The notes: generated by a model from the letters alone, not told the origin. Positions 38,206-46,016 are shown, counted from the stretch's first letter. The stretch is DNA of 64,000 bases from Oscillospiraceae bacterium (GCA_017398725.1 JAFQFA010000010.1:32315-96314), one strand, 5' to 3'. Numbers and translations: made by a program.

Positions 38206-39243
38206 GTGAAGATCATACTCGATGCAATGGGCGGCGACCACGCACCCCAAGCACCGGTGCTGGGCGCAATTCAGGCGGCAAAAGATTTTGGCGCACAGAT
38301 CACTTTGGTGGGCAAAGGAAGCGAAATTCTAGAGGTCATGCGAGCCAACGGGATTGAGAACCTGCCTGAGGGTATGGAAATCGCCAATGCCGATGAAGTG
38401 GTGGATATGCATGACGATCCGGCCAATGTGATCCGGAAAAAGAAGAACTCCTCTATGGTGATTGGTCTGAAAATGCTGTCCGAGGATCAGGGTGATGCTT
38501 TTGTGTCTGCCGGCAGCACCGGCGCACTGCTTAGCGGCGCCACATTGATCGTCAAGCGGGTCAAGGGTATCCGCCGTGCGGCGATGGGTCCTGTGCTGCC
38601 CAATAAGGCGGGCGGTAAGACCGTTATTTTGGATTGCGGTGCCAATGCGGAGTGCACCCCGGAGTTTTTGCTCCAGTTTGGTCTGGTTGGCTCTTTGTAT
38701 GCTAAGAAGTACTTAGGCGTTGAGCAGCCCAAAGTGGGTCTTTTGAATATCGGCACAGAGGATTCTAAGGGGACGCCCTTACAGAAGGAAGCCTATGCGT
38801 TGCTGACCGAAGCCAATGAAAAGGGACTCATCCGTTTTGTCGGCAATGTAGAGGCCAGAGATGTGCCTTTGGGCGCGGTGGATGTGGTGGTTTGCGACGG
38901 CTTTTCCGGCAATGTCCTGCTCAAATCCATCGAAGGTACTGCCATGTTTATGGGCAGCCTGATGAAGCATAAGATCTTCAAAAGAAATATCTTTACCGCT
39001 TTGGGCTACCTTCTGTGTAAGAAGGGTGTAAATGAAGTGGTGAAGATGATGGACTACCGGGAAATCGGCGGTACCCAGTTCCTCGGCATCAAGAAGCCTG
39101 TGATCAAAGCCCATGGAAGCTCCGATGCGTTGGCGTTCCGCAATGCAGTAAAGCAGGCTATGGATGCTGCCAAGGGTGACATTTCCGCGGAGCTGGAGCA
39201 GAGCCTGCGGCTGCTTGGCGACAAGGAGACGGAGAATGATTAA
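38206..39243 (+). CDS. plsX: Phosphate acyltransferase PlsX
   Basis: 345 residues. PlsX makes acyl-phosphate from acyl-ACP, the first step of phospholipid synthesis with PlsY. The N-terminus (ILDAMGGDHAPQAPVLGA) and the later SAGSTGALLSGATL and CDGFSGNVLLKSIEG motifs are typical. GTG start at 38206 with GAGGGT upstream. Its end overlaps rnc by 8 bp. Acyl carrier protein (acpP), often between plsX and rnc, is missing here. Confidence 0.96.
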   Translation: MKIILDAMGGDHAPQAPVLGAIQAAKDFGAQITLVGKGSEILEVMRANGIENLPEGMEIANADEVVDMHDDPANVIRKKKNSSMVIGLKMLSEDQGDAFVSAGSTGALLSGATLIVKRVKGIRRAAMGPVLPNKAGGKTVILDCGANAECTPEFLLQFGLVGSLYAKKYLGVEQPKVGLLNIGTEDSKGTPLQKEAYALLTEANEKGLIRFVGNVEARDVPLGAVDVVVCDGFSGNVLLKSIEGTAMFMGSLMKHKIFKRNIFTALGYLLCKKGVNEVVKMMDYREIGGTQFLGIKKPVIKAHGSSDALAFRNAVKQAMDAAKGDISAELEQSLRLLGDKETEND

Positions 39244-39916
39244 GGATTTGGAAAATGCCATTGGCTACCGTTTTAAGAATATTACCCTGTTGCAGAACGC
39301 TCTGACCCACTCTTCTTATGCCAATGAATATTGGCATGACAGTCTGCGCAGCAATGAGCGGCTGGAGTTTGTAGGGGACTCTGTTCTGGGTATGGTCGTG
39401 GCAGAATACCTGTACCGCACCTTCCCGGAACGCCCGGAAGGGGAGCTTACCCGGATGCGGGCGGATATGGTCTGCGAACGGGCACTGGCAAAAGTGGCAA
39501 ATCGGCTGGATTTGGGCAGCCACCTGCTGTTGGGTCACGGAGAAGAGCAGGGCGGAGGCAGAACGAGAGCATCCATCCTTGCTGATGCGGTGGAATCCGT
39601 GATCGCTGCCTGTTTCTTTGACGGCGGTATGGAAGCGGCAAAAAAGCTCATCGAGACATTCATTTTGTGTGATGTTCCTGTGGGTAAGCTGACCAATGCG
39701 GATTATAAGACTGCGTTTCAGGAGCGGGTTCAGCAAAAGAAGGATCAGTCTATCAGCTATCGATTGGTGGGCGAATCCGGACCGGACCACGATAAGTCCT
39801 TCCAAGTGGAGGTCCTTCTGAATGGAAATGTGGTGGGTACCGGCATCGGCAGCAGCAAAAAACGGGCAGAGCAGGATGCCGCCCGGGTTGCTATGGAATC
39901 CATTTACGGCGAATAA
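39236..39916 (+). CDS. rnc: Ribonuclease III
   Basis: 226 residues. The endonuclease domain carries the signature NERLEFVGDSVLGMVVAEYL with the metal-binding acidic residues and a later DAVESVIAACFFDGG. A double-stranded-RNA-binding domain fills about 155-226 (ADYKTAFQERVQ, ending SKKRAEQDAARVAME). It processes rRNA precursors and cleaves structured RNAs. The ATG at 39236 follows AAGGAG by seven bases; the longer frame back to 39164 lies inside plsX. Last gene of the ktrB-rnc block. Confidence 0.96.
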   Translation: MIKDLENAIGYRFKNITLLQNALTHSSYANEYWHDSLRSNERLEFVGDSVLGMVVAEYLYRTFPERPEGELTRMRADMVCERALAKVANRLDLGSHLLLGHGEEQGGGRTRASILADAVESVIAACFFDGGMEAAKKLIETFILCDVPVGKLTNADYKTAFQERVQQKKDQSISYRLVGESGPDHDKSFQVEVLLNGNVVGTGIGSSKKRAEQDAARVAMESIYGE

Positions 39917-39919
39917 GAA

Positions 39920-39956
39920 AAAGACGAAGGTGTTTTCTCACACCTTCGTCTTTTTT
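39920..39956 (+). terminator. Terminator after rnc
   Basis: Perfect 12-bp stem AAGACGAAGGTG/CACCTTCGTCTT, loop of about eight bases, then TTTTTT. Confidence 0.92.
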
Positions 39957-40032
39957 GACATTACAGGATTGTTTGTTATTGGGAAATAATATTTTTTTAC
40001 ATTTTGCGCATCCTTTCATTGGAGGGATGATT

Positions 40033-40470
40033 ATGACCCAAAAGGAATACGGAAAACTTGTAAAAGATCTTTCACCAGCTTCTCCCATGAAAAAGGATTG
40101 CCTGTTTGCATTTTTGGTTGGCGGACTCATCTGCACCATTGGTCAATTGCTGATCAACGGCTATTCTGCGCTAGGGTTAGGGAAGGAAGATGCATCCTGC
40201 GCCGCATCCATGTCGCTGGTGGCGCTGTCTGCTCTGTTTACCGGCTTGAGTCTGTATGATAACCTAGCCAAGCACGCCGGCGCCGGCACGCTGGTGCCCA
40301 TTACAGGTTTCGCGAACGCCATCGCCGCCCCCGCGATAGAATTTAAAACCGAGGGCTTTATCTTAGGTGTTGGCGCAAAGATGTTCACCATCGCCGGCCC
40401 GGTGATTGTGTATGGTGTTTCGGCATCCGTAGTATATGGCTTGATTTACTGGATAACAACTTTATTCTAA
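40033..40470 (+). CDS. spoVAC: Stage V sporulation protein AC
   Basis: 145 residues with about four hydrophobic segments. SpoVAC is an inner-membrane channel protein of spores that moves dipicolinic acid in during sporulation and out on germination. Family wording is seen in the N-terminal YGKLVKDLSPASPMKKDC and the central GTLVPITGFANAIAAPAIEF, then GVGAKMFTIAGPVIVYG. The ATG at 40033 has GGAGGG seven bases upstream; the ATG at 40027 abuts that site. It stands alone; its usual partners spoVAD and spoVAE are not next to it. Two dipicolinate genes lie 21 kb away in the same window. Confidence 0.9.
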   Translation: MTQKEYGKLVKDLSPASPMKKDCLFAFLVGGLICTIGQLLINGYSALGLGKEDASCAASMSLVALSALFTGLSLYDNLAKHAGAGTLVPITGFANAIAAPAIEFKTEGFILGVGAKMFTIAGPVIVYGVSASVVYGLIYWITTLF

Positions 40471-40473
40471 CGC

Positions 40474-40500
40474 AAAAGGCTTGACCGATTCGGTCAAGCC
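40474..40500 (-). terminator. Terminator of the small minus-strand gene
   Basis: Perfect 10-bp stem GGCTTGACCG/CGGTCAAGCC with a 3-base loop. On the minus strand it is followed by TTTTGCG. It overlaps the stop codon of the minus gene. On the + strand there is no immediate T run, so it would end spoVAC only weakly. Confidence 0.7.
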
Positions 40501-40712
40501 ATTGATAATTTTTCAAGCAAATATTCTAAAGCATTACTCTCAGAGGGGAAACCTACACAATCGTAATCTTTTCCTCTTTCGCGGAAAAAGACTTCCCATC
40601 GGTGGTAGTTTTTCAGTACATAGTATCCGTCTGCAACAGAGTTTTCAAAGTGTATGAGATTAGTTGAAATATTTTTGCTCTCGCACAGTTCCAGAAATTC
40701 TGTTTTCGTCAT
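40494..40712 (-). CDS. Small hypothetical protein
   Basis: 72 residues, acidic, no membrane segment or signal peptide. I do not recognise a family. Its wording (ENSVADGYYVLKNYHRWEVF, ERGKDYDCVGFPSESNALEYLL) suggests a compact soluble alpha/beta domain. It is supported as a gene by a complete set of signals on the minus strand: promoter TTTACA-17-TATAAT (40734-40762), AAGAGGTGG seven bases before ATG, and a terminator at the stop. It is monocistronic and convergent with spoVAC. Confidence 0.75.
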   Translation of the reverse strand: MTKTEFLELCESKNISTNLIHFENSVADGYYVLKNYHRWEVFFRERGKDYDCVGFPSESNALEYLLEKLSMA

Positions 40713-40733
40713 ATTACCACCTCTTTTTATTTT

Positions 40734-40762
40734 ATTATACCACACTGCTGTTTTGATGTAAA
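40734..40762 (-). promoter_or_regulatory. Promoter of the small hypothetical gene
   Basis: On the minus strand: TTTACA, 17-bp spacer, perfect TATAAT, 21 bases before the ATG. Confidence 0.75.
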
Positions 40763-40901
40763 TATTTTTCCCAATTGGGTTCTAATACAACACGAATGTA
40801 TGGGTCCTAAGTTGACACAAGCAGAGGGCATTGCCGTAGGTGGCGGTGGAAAGATGTTCTCATGGCGCATAGCTTGGTGAACAGGAAAAAACCTGTGCCT
40901 A
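40763..40901. other. Intergenic stretch without an assigned element
   Basis: The gap between the small minus gene and the beta-helix lipoprotein spans 40713-41042 (330 bases). Apart from the two promoters there is an unexplained G-rich stretch at about 40818-40920. It contains ACAGG/CCTGT (hairpin with an A-rich loop) nested between CTTGGT and ACCAAG. No coding signal was seen and no riboswitch class was recognised. Confidence 0.4.
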
Positions 40902-40930
40902 TTGACACGGGCGTGAACCAAGGGTAAAAT
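40902..40930 (+). promoter_or_regulatory. Promoter of the beta-helix lipoprotein gene
   Basis: Consensus TTGACA, 17-bp spacer, TAAAAT, giving a leader of about 105 bases. A TATAAT at 40970-40975 has no proper -35. Confidence 0.7.
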
Positions 40931-41042
40931 TTCGGTATAAGGCTTAAGGCTTATTTCAGCTTGCGGGGTTATAATCAATACCGAGTAAACGGTGCGGATA
41001 AAACAGCAAGGGAAATAATCGTTATTGAAAAGGGGCGTTTTT

Positions 41043-42665
41043 GTGAAACATATAAAGTTCATCGGAGCGATTTTGGCGTTTATAATGCTTTTAACGGCCT
41101 GCGGCGGGGTGTCATCCCAGAATGCGGATCATGCCGTGGAAATCACCCTGCAGGATGCCGGTATCTTGGTCGATGGCGCACCGGCAGGGGAAGACAGCAC
41201 CAAAGCAGTCTATACTGCCCGGGATATCATTTACTATGAGTCCGGTAAGGACTTTATTTACGGGGAGGGCAGCGAGAAAGATGCCCATAGTAAAGAGGCG
41301 GCGGATGCCCATACGGTGATTCATATTACCCGGCCGGGTGTGTACAGCGTTTCCGGAAAACTGTCCAAAGGACAGATCGCCGTTGACTTAGGTCCGGAAG
41401 CAAAAACCGATCCCCAAGCGGTGGTAACATTGATTCTCAATGGCGTGGATATTACCTGCGAGGTTGCCCCTGCGGTGATCTTCTACAGTGTATATGAATG
41501 CGGCAGTGCTGAAAATCCTTCCAAGGATGTGGATACCTCCAAGGCGGGTGCCAATGTGATCATAGCTGACGGCACGGAGAATTTTGTAAACGGCGCCTAT
41601 GTGGCACGAATTTACAAGCCGGATACGGTGGTGCTTAACGGGGATAATACCGCAGTAGCGGAAGCGAAAAAGCTTCACAAGTACGACGGCGCATTTTACT
41701 CCAAAATGTCCATGAATGTAAATGCAGAGAAGAACGGCAACGGCATCCTCCATATCCGGGCGGAAAATGAGGGATTGGACAGCGAGCTGCACTTGACCGT
41801 CAATGGGGGCATCATTAACATTTCCTCCGGCAATGACGGCATCAATACCAATGAGGACGGTGTTTCCGTCACTACCATCAATGGTGGCGTCCTGAACATC
41901 CAAGTAACCGGCAAGACCGGTGAGGGCGACGGTATCGATTCCAACGGCTATCTGGTGATCAACGGCGGTACAGTAATTGCGTCGGCATGCTCCGATAGCG
42001 CGGATGCCGGCATCGACTCTGATAAGGGAATCTATATTAACGGCGGCACAGTGATCGCCACCGGACATATGCTGGACCGTATCGAAAACGGCGGACAGAC
42101 CTATGCAGTATTTCATTTTACCCAAAAGCAAAAAGCCGGGGAGACCGTTACCCTGAAAAAAGAAAACGGGGATGCGGTTTTAGAGTATCAGCCTACCAAT
42201 GATTATGCTGTTTTGATTTACAGCAGCCCCGCACTGGAAGAAGGCGTCTATACCCTTTGGAGCGGTGCGCAGCAACTGACCGGGCAAAGCAGCGGAATAT
42301 CCGACGGGGCGGGGAAACGACCCGGCGGTGGGGGTGTGCGGCCTGACGGCGCGAATCGTCCGGAGGGCAGTAAGCGCCCCGAGGGAATGACCCGCCCGGA
42401 TGGGACAGCGCGCCCGGATGGAACCAACCGGCCAACCGGAGCGGCACGACCGGGCAAGCAGCCATCCCAAAATGCCGGGAATGGATCACAGGAGGGATTT
42501 ACTCCGCCGCCCCAGCAGCAGGGACAGCAAGAGATGGTTCCTATTCAGCGGCCTCAGAGGCCCGGGGTTGGAGATTGGGGAAATGTGACGCCCGGCGAAG
42601 TATCCCCGCTGTTCCAAATCGTCAAGGGGGCCAATATGTTCAGCGGAATATCCTATCAAAGCTGA
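41043..42665 (+). CDS. Carbohydrate-binding beta-helix lipoprotein (Cthe_2159/DUF4353-like)
   Basis: 540 residues. The lipoprotein signal ends in LTAC (lipidated Cys at about 18). The body resembles the calcium-dependent polysaccharide-binding family of Clostridium thermocellum Cthe_2159: repeated strands such as LTVNGGIINISSGNDGINTN and YLVINGGTVIASACSDSADA predict a right-handed parallel beta-helix (about 215-340). The C-terminal about 115 residues are low complexity, with RPDGTNRPEGS-like repeats rich in Arg, Pro and Gly, followed by a Gln/Pro stretch. GTG at 41043 is chosen, seven bases after AAAGGGG. Binding of plant or mucin glycan at the cell surface is inferred from the family. The Arg/Pro tail may bind the wall or DNA. 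Confidence 0.82.
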   Translation: MKHIKFIGAILAFIMLLTACGGVSSQNADHAVEITLQDAGILVDGAPAGEDSTKAVYTARDIIYYESGKDFIYGEGSEKDAHSKEAADAHTVIHITRPGVYSVSGKLSKGQIAVDLGPEAKTDPQAVVTLILNGVDITCEVAPAVIFYSVYECGSAENPSKDVDTSKAGANVIIADGTENFVNGAYVARIYKPDTVVLNGDNTAVAEAKKLHKYDGAFYSKMSMNVNAEKNGNGILHIRAENEGLDSELHLTVNGGIINISSGNDGINTNEDGVSVTTINGGVLNIQVTGKTGEGDGIDSNGYLVINGGTVIASACSDSADAGIDSDKGIYINGGTVIATGHMLDRIENGGQTYAVFHFTQKQKAGETVTLKKENGDAVLEYQPTNDYAVLIYSSPALEEGVYTLWSGAQQLTGQSSGISDGAGKRPGGGGVRPDGANRPEGSKRPEGMTRPDGTARPDGTNRPTGAARPGKQPSQNAGNGSQEGFTPPPQQQGQQEMVPIQRPQRPGVGDWGNVTPGEVSPLFQIVKGANMFSGISYQS

Positions 42666-42674
42666 TTTTCTTAA

Positions 42675-42708
42675 TGAACCTGCAGCATTCGTTGCAGGTT
42701 CATTTTTA
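42675..42708 (+). terminator. Terminator after the beta-helix lipoprotein
   Basis: Stem TGAACCTGCA/TGCAGGTTCA with a short loop, then TTTTTAA. Confidence 0.85.
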
Positions 42709-42761
42709 ATGTGGTATAATGGTGACAATGTCACAGATATTAAGGTCAAATGTGGTATACT
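42692..42761 (+). promoter_or_regulatory. ccdA promoter region with a palindromic candidate operator
   Basis: TTGCAG, 17-bp spacer, TATAAT (42715-42720), overlapping the preceding terminator. It is followed at once by the perfect palindrome GTGACA-A-TGTCAC (42722-42734). A second -10-like TATACT lies at 42756-42761 without a good -35. The palindrome sits where a repressor would block the first promoter. Confidence 0.5.
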
Positions 42762-42794
42762 ATAGCTACAACAAAGGAAAGGATATGTATCCAT

Positions 42795-43457
42795 ATGCAG
42801 TATATCATCGCTTTTTTAGAGGGAATCATCACATTCATTTCCCCCTGCTTGCTGCCAATGCTGCCGGTCTATATCTCCTATTTTGCGGGAGGGGGCGAAC
42901 GGACTGCCGGTAAGACGCTTAAAAGTGCCCTCGGATTCGTTGCGGGCTTTACTGCGGTGTTTGTGCTGATGGGTGCGTTGGCTGGCACCCTTGGGGGCTT
43001 TTTGCGGAAATATCAAACGGCGGTCAATATCGTATCCGGCTTGATCGTGATTGTATTTGGGCTCAATTTTCTTGGGGTGTTCAAGCTGCGGTTGTTTCGC
43101 GGCGGACACAGGGCGGTGAAGGCAGGTCATATGGGCTTTTTCTCCGCAATGCTCTTCGGCGTCGTTTTCTCTGTAGGCTGGACTCCCTGCGTGGGTGCGT
43201 TTTTGGGATCTGCTTTGATGCTTGCTTCCCAACAGGGGCATGTGCTGGAGGGCACACTGATGCTCCTTGCTTATTCCTTGGGACTTGGGATTCCCTTTGT
43301 GATCAGTGCAGTGCTCATCGACTACCTGAAAGGCGGCTTCGATTGGATCAAAAAGCATTATAGCGCGATCAATACCGTCAGCGGCAGCTTGCTGGTTTTG
43401 ATCGGCGTTTTGATGGCTACCGGAATCATGGGCCGGTTACTGGCGTTTTTAAGCTAA
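42795..43457 (+). CDS. ccdA: CcdA-type thiol-disulfide membrane transporter
   Basis: 220 residues, six membrane helices. CcdA moves reducing power from cytoplasmic thioredoxin to extracytoplasmic thiol oxidoreductases. The conserved cysteines are seen in FISPCLLPMLP (helix 1) and VGWTPCVGAFLG (helix 4). The ATG at 42795 is taken although its ribosome-binding site (AAAGGA) is 11 bases away; the frame is open for 15 codons upstream without a better signal. It is followed 9 bp later by a TlpA-like partner, so the pair works together. No cytochrome c genes are present; the target is probably exported thiol proteins. Confidence 0.9.
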   Translation: MQYIIAFLEGIITFISPCLLPMLPVYISYFAGGGERTAGKTLKSALGFVAGFTAVFVLMGALAGTLGGFLRKYQTAVNIVSGLIVIVFGLNFLGVFKLRLFRGGHRAVKAGHMGFFSAMLFGVVFSVGWTPCVGAFLGSALMLASQQGHVLEGTLMLLAYSLGLGIPFVISAVLIDYLKGGFDWIKKHYSAINTVSGSLLVLIGVLMATGIMGRLLAFLS

Positions 43458-43466
43458 GGAGGAATT

Positions 43467-44030
43467 ATGAATAATAAGAAAATAATGCTCGTGATCATAC
43501 TGATCTTTGTGCTGGTGTTGGCGGGAGCAGGGGTTCTCTATCGAAATTTAGGGCAAGCTTATTCCCCGGAGCAACTGGCTACCCAACCGCAGGAAACCGG
43601 TCAGGCGCAGAAGCTGAAAGCACCGGATTTTGCGGTCTACGATGCGCAGGGGAATGAAGTCCGGCTCTATGATTATGTGGGAAAACCCATCGTAGTCAAC
43701 TTTTGGGCAAGCTGGTGCGGACCGTGCCAAATGGAAATGCCGGATTTTCAGGATAAATATTCGGAGCTGGGCGAAAATGTGCAGTTTTTAATGGTCAATA
43801 TGACAGACGGCTCCAGAGAAACGGTGCAGACCGCAGCTGATTTTATCCGGGAAAAGGGCTATACATTCCCGGTGTTTTACGATACCAAATCCGATGCGGC
43901 CATCACCTATGGTGCGTACTCACTGCCTACCACTTATTTTATTGACGCACAAGGTTATGCCGTGGCGCAGGCCACCGGCGCTATCGATGCCGCTACATTG
44001 CAGCGGGGTATCGATATGATCACAAAGTAA
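43467..44030 (+). CDS. TlpA/ResA-like thiol-disulfide oxidoreductase
   Basis: 187 residues. A single N-terminal membrane anchor (about 5-27) holds a thioredoxin-fold domain outside the membrane. Active site WCGPC within NFWASWCGPCQMEMP, cis-Pro in YSLPTTYFID. It reduces disulfides in exported proteins using electrons from the CcdA partner encoded just upstream. ATG after AAGGAGG. Its gene ends at a bidirectional terminator. Confidence 0.93.
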   Translation: MNNKKIMLVIILIFVLVLAGAGVLYRNLGQAYSPEQLATQPQETGQAQKLKAPDFAVYDAQGNEVRLYDYVGKPIVVNFWASWCGPCQMEMPDFQDKYSELGENVQFLMVNMTDGSRETVQTAADFIREKGYTFPVFYDTKSDAAITYGAYSLPTTYFIDAQGYAVAQATGAIDAATLQRGIDMITK

Positions 44031-44035
44031 AACAA

Positions 44036-44063
44036 AAAGGCTTGGCCCTCGGCCAAGCCTTTT
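44036..44063. terminator. Bidirectional terminator
   Basis: Perfect stem AAGGCTTGGCC/GGCCAAGCCTT with a CTC loop, AAAAA on the left and TTTT on the right, so it can end transcripts from both sides (TlpA gene on +, YitT gene on -). Confidence 0.9.
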
Positions 44064-44065
44064 AC

Positions 44066-44689
44066 TTATGTTTTTGAGGGGGATTGGAGCTTTTTGATCC
44101 ATCCGATTACGAAATCGATGCCAAAAGTTTTAACCAGCAGACCCAGCGCAGAAGCGATAAACACCGTCAGACCGGAAAGCAGACCGCCTGCGATCACGAT
44201 CAGAACATCGGTGATCAGCAAAGCCTTGCCTATGGAAATGTGGGAGTACTTTTGCACGATCAGTGCGATCACATCGGTGCCGCCGGAGCTGGAGCGGACA
44301 TAGAACATCACGCCGCTGGCAACAGCGATCAAACAGGCACCGGTAAGTGCAGATAAGTAAGGGCTTGCCAGTAAGGGTTGGGCAAAGGTGAGGGGCTTTT
44401 CCAGCAGCCCGACTGCCAGTGTAGTCAGCACAGAACCGACCAAAGTGCGCACAGCCATATCCCGCCCCAGTAGCACAAAGGCAAGAATGATCAACAAAAA
44501 ATTGATGACCATTAAAATTGTGCCGGGGGAGAAGGGGAGAAAGGATTCCAAGATAACGGAGATGCCGCTGGTTCCGCCCAACAGCACTCCGTGGGGGAAA
44601 ATGAACAGCACTGTGCTGGCAGCGTAAAGAATGCTTCCCAGCAGGATCAACAAATAATCTTTGATTACAGAAAGTGGTTGTTGTTTCAT
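44066..44689 (-). CDS. YitT-family (DUF161) membrane protein
   Basis: 207 residues with five to six membrane helices. The family wording is clear: AASTVLFIFPHGVLLGGTSGIS, then GTILMVINFLLIILAFVLLG and SGGTDVIALIVQKYS. The function of YitT proteins is not established. The start is the ATG at 44689, nine bases after AAAGGAG on the minus strand. The frame is open 59 codons further upstream, but that part lacks a ribosome-binding site. The usual C-terminal DUF2179 domain is absent, so this is a short member. Confidence 0.85.
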   Translation of the reverse strand: MKQQPLSVIKDYLLILLGSILYAASTVLFIFPHGVLLGGTSGISVILESFLPFSPGTILMVINFLLIILAFVLLGRDMAVRTLVGSVLTTLAVGLLEKPLTFAQPLLASPYLSALTGACLIAVASGVMFYVRSSSGGTDVIALIVQKYSHISIGKALLITDVLIVIAGGLLSGLTVFIASALGLLVKTFGIDFVIGWIKKLQSPSKT

Positions 44690-44838
44690 GGGATCAGACT
44701 CCTTTGGATAGATCTTCGTCAGTATAGCAGAAACACAAATGGATGTAAAGATTGTATTACTGCCTATATACACAAAAACTGCGGTAGAAACCGCAATAAA
44801 AAACACCTTTTTTGTGCGATTGGACGATGGAGATTTTC

Positions 44839-44867
44839 TTGACAAATCCGGGCGTTTTTCGTACAAT
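44839..44867 (+). promoter_or_regulatory. Promoter of the GntR-family gene
   Basis: Consensus TTGACA, 17-bp spacer, TACAAT, about 35 bases before the likely start. Confidence 0.8.
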
Positions 44868-44901
44868 TAGGCTGTATGAGTTTGTGTAGGCGGTGTGCGT
44901 T

Positions 44902-45885
44902 TTGAATAGGATTTTTCAGATAGATCCCACCTTGGAAGTGCCGATCTATCAGCAGCTTGTGGACAAGATCCGCTCCGGTGTCCGCATGGGCACATTGATG
45001 CCCGGGCAGCAGCTTCCCACGGTGCAGGAAATGGCCCAGTCTCTTTGCATTGCAAGAGGCACCATTAAGCGGGCCTACGATGAACTGGAGCATCTCGGCG
45101 TTTTGGAGAAGATCCAAGGCAGAGGTACATTTATTTGCTATCAGCCCTCCAATTCCAGCAGCCGGAAAGAACAGGCAATGGCTGCCATAGACAACCTGCT
45201 GGACAGTTTGGAGGACATGGGTTTTTCCTCTACCGAGATCAACATCTTCCTTACTCTGAAGCAGCGGGAACGGACAGAAGACCGTTCCGTCGTAAAAGTT
45301 GCCGTTGTAGAGTGCAATCCGGAAAATGTAGCAAAACTGACGGAGCAGCTTCGCTCTGTGCAGGGGATCGAATTGCATCCCCACCTGTTGGAGCTGGTGC
45401 AGGCTTATCCCTATAAGCTGGATGAAGATATGGATCTTGTCATCACCACTGCCACCCATGCTTCTTATTTGGAAAGTATCCTTGCGGATCGACAAAAGCT
45501 GGTTCGCGTGGCGCTGCGTCTGTCGGTGGATACACTGGCGGCGGTCATGCATATCCGAGCCGGTGACCGGGTGGGTATCCTTGGATCCAGCAGCCGGTTC
45601 TGCGATCTGGTGCTGCGAACCTGCAGAGGCTATGCTCCCGGCGCAGATTTTCAAAAACCGCGGCTTTTCGGTGTGGAAACGGATATGGAACGGTTCCTTT
45701 CAGACAAGGATGTGGTGCTGGTTCCTGCGGATTCTGAACGTTACTGTGACGGCACGGCTGTCCGGAAATTGCAGGAGTTTGCAAAGCAACATATCTTGAT
45801 CCGCTGCGCTTACGAGATGGATGAGGGCTCCTTTTTGTATTTGGAAGAGAAGCTTCGCACCCTCCGGGAAGAAAAAACCAAGTAA
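44902..45885 (+). CDS. GntR-family transcriptional regulator with an unrecognised C-terminal domain
   Basis: About 327 residues. The N-terminal winged helix (about 5-75) matches the YtrA/GntR type: VPIYQQLVDKIRSGV, then QLPTVQEMAQSLCIARGTIK. The C-terminal about 220 residues, beginning VKVAVVECNPENV, look like an alpha/beta ligand-binding domain, but I do not recognise UTRA, FCD or an aminotransferase fold. TTG at 44902 is preferred, six bases after AGGCGGTG; a GTG at 44893 is possible. It is just upstream of the glutamate mutase operon, whose promoter carries a TAGTA/TACTA inverted repeat, so it likely regulates glutamate fermentation. Confidence 0.8.
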   Translation: MNRIFQIDPTLEVPIYQQLVDKIRSGVRMGTLMPGQQLPTVQEMAQSLCIARGTIKRAYDELEHLGVLEKIQGRGTFICYQPSNSSSRKEQAMAAIDNLLDSLEDMGFSSTEINIFLTLKQRERTEDRSVVKVAVVECNPENVAKLTEQLRSVQGIELHPHLLELVQAYPYKLDEDMDLVITTATHASYLESILADRQKLVRVALRLSVDTLAAVMHIRAGDRVGILGSSSRFCDLVLRTCRGYAPGADFQKPRLFGVETDMERFLSDKDVVLVPADSERYCDGTAVRKLQEFAKQHILIRCAYEMDEGSFLYLEEKLRTLREEKTK

Positions 45886-45932
45886 ATGTTATAAAATACC
45901 AAAGAATTGAGTATAGATGTCAGTTCTTGTTG

Positions 45933-45961
45933 TTGACAAATGGACTAGTACATTATACTAT
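45933..45961 (+). promoter_or_regulatory. Glutamate mutase operon promoter with candidate GntR operator
   Basis: TTGACA (45933-45938), then TATACT at 15 bp or TACTAT at 17 bp. Lying over the -10 is a perfect inverted repeat TAGTA-CATTA-TACTA (45946-45960), similar in style to operators of YtrA-type GntR proteins. Confidence 0.65.
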
Positions 45962-46016
45962 ATAGTTGTAGAACAATCATAGGGGAGCCTATGAAAAAAT
46001 AAAATGAGGTGTTAAC

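Noticed and set aside
40763-41042. Possible riboswitch leader before the beta-helix lipoprotein
   Set aside because: A consensus promoter at 40902-40930 starts inside the paired region, and no known aptamer core is recognisable.
44690-44866. 59-codon N-terminal extension of the YitT-family protein
   Set aside because: No ribosome-binding site at the upstream start, whereas AAAGGAG precedes the ATG at 44689; the extension also overlaps the promoter of the divergent GntR gene.
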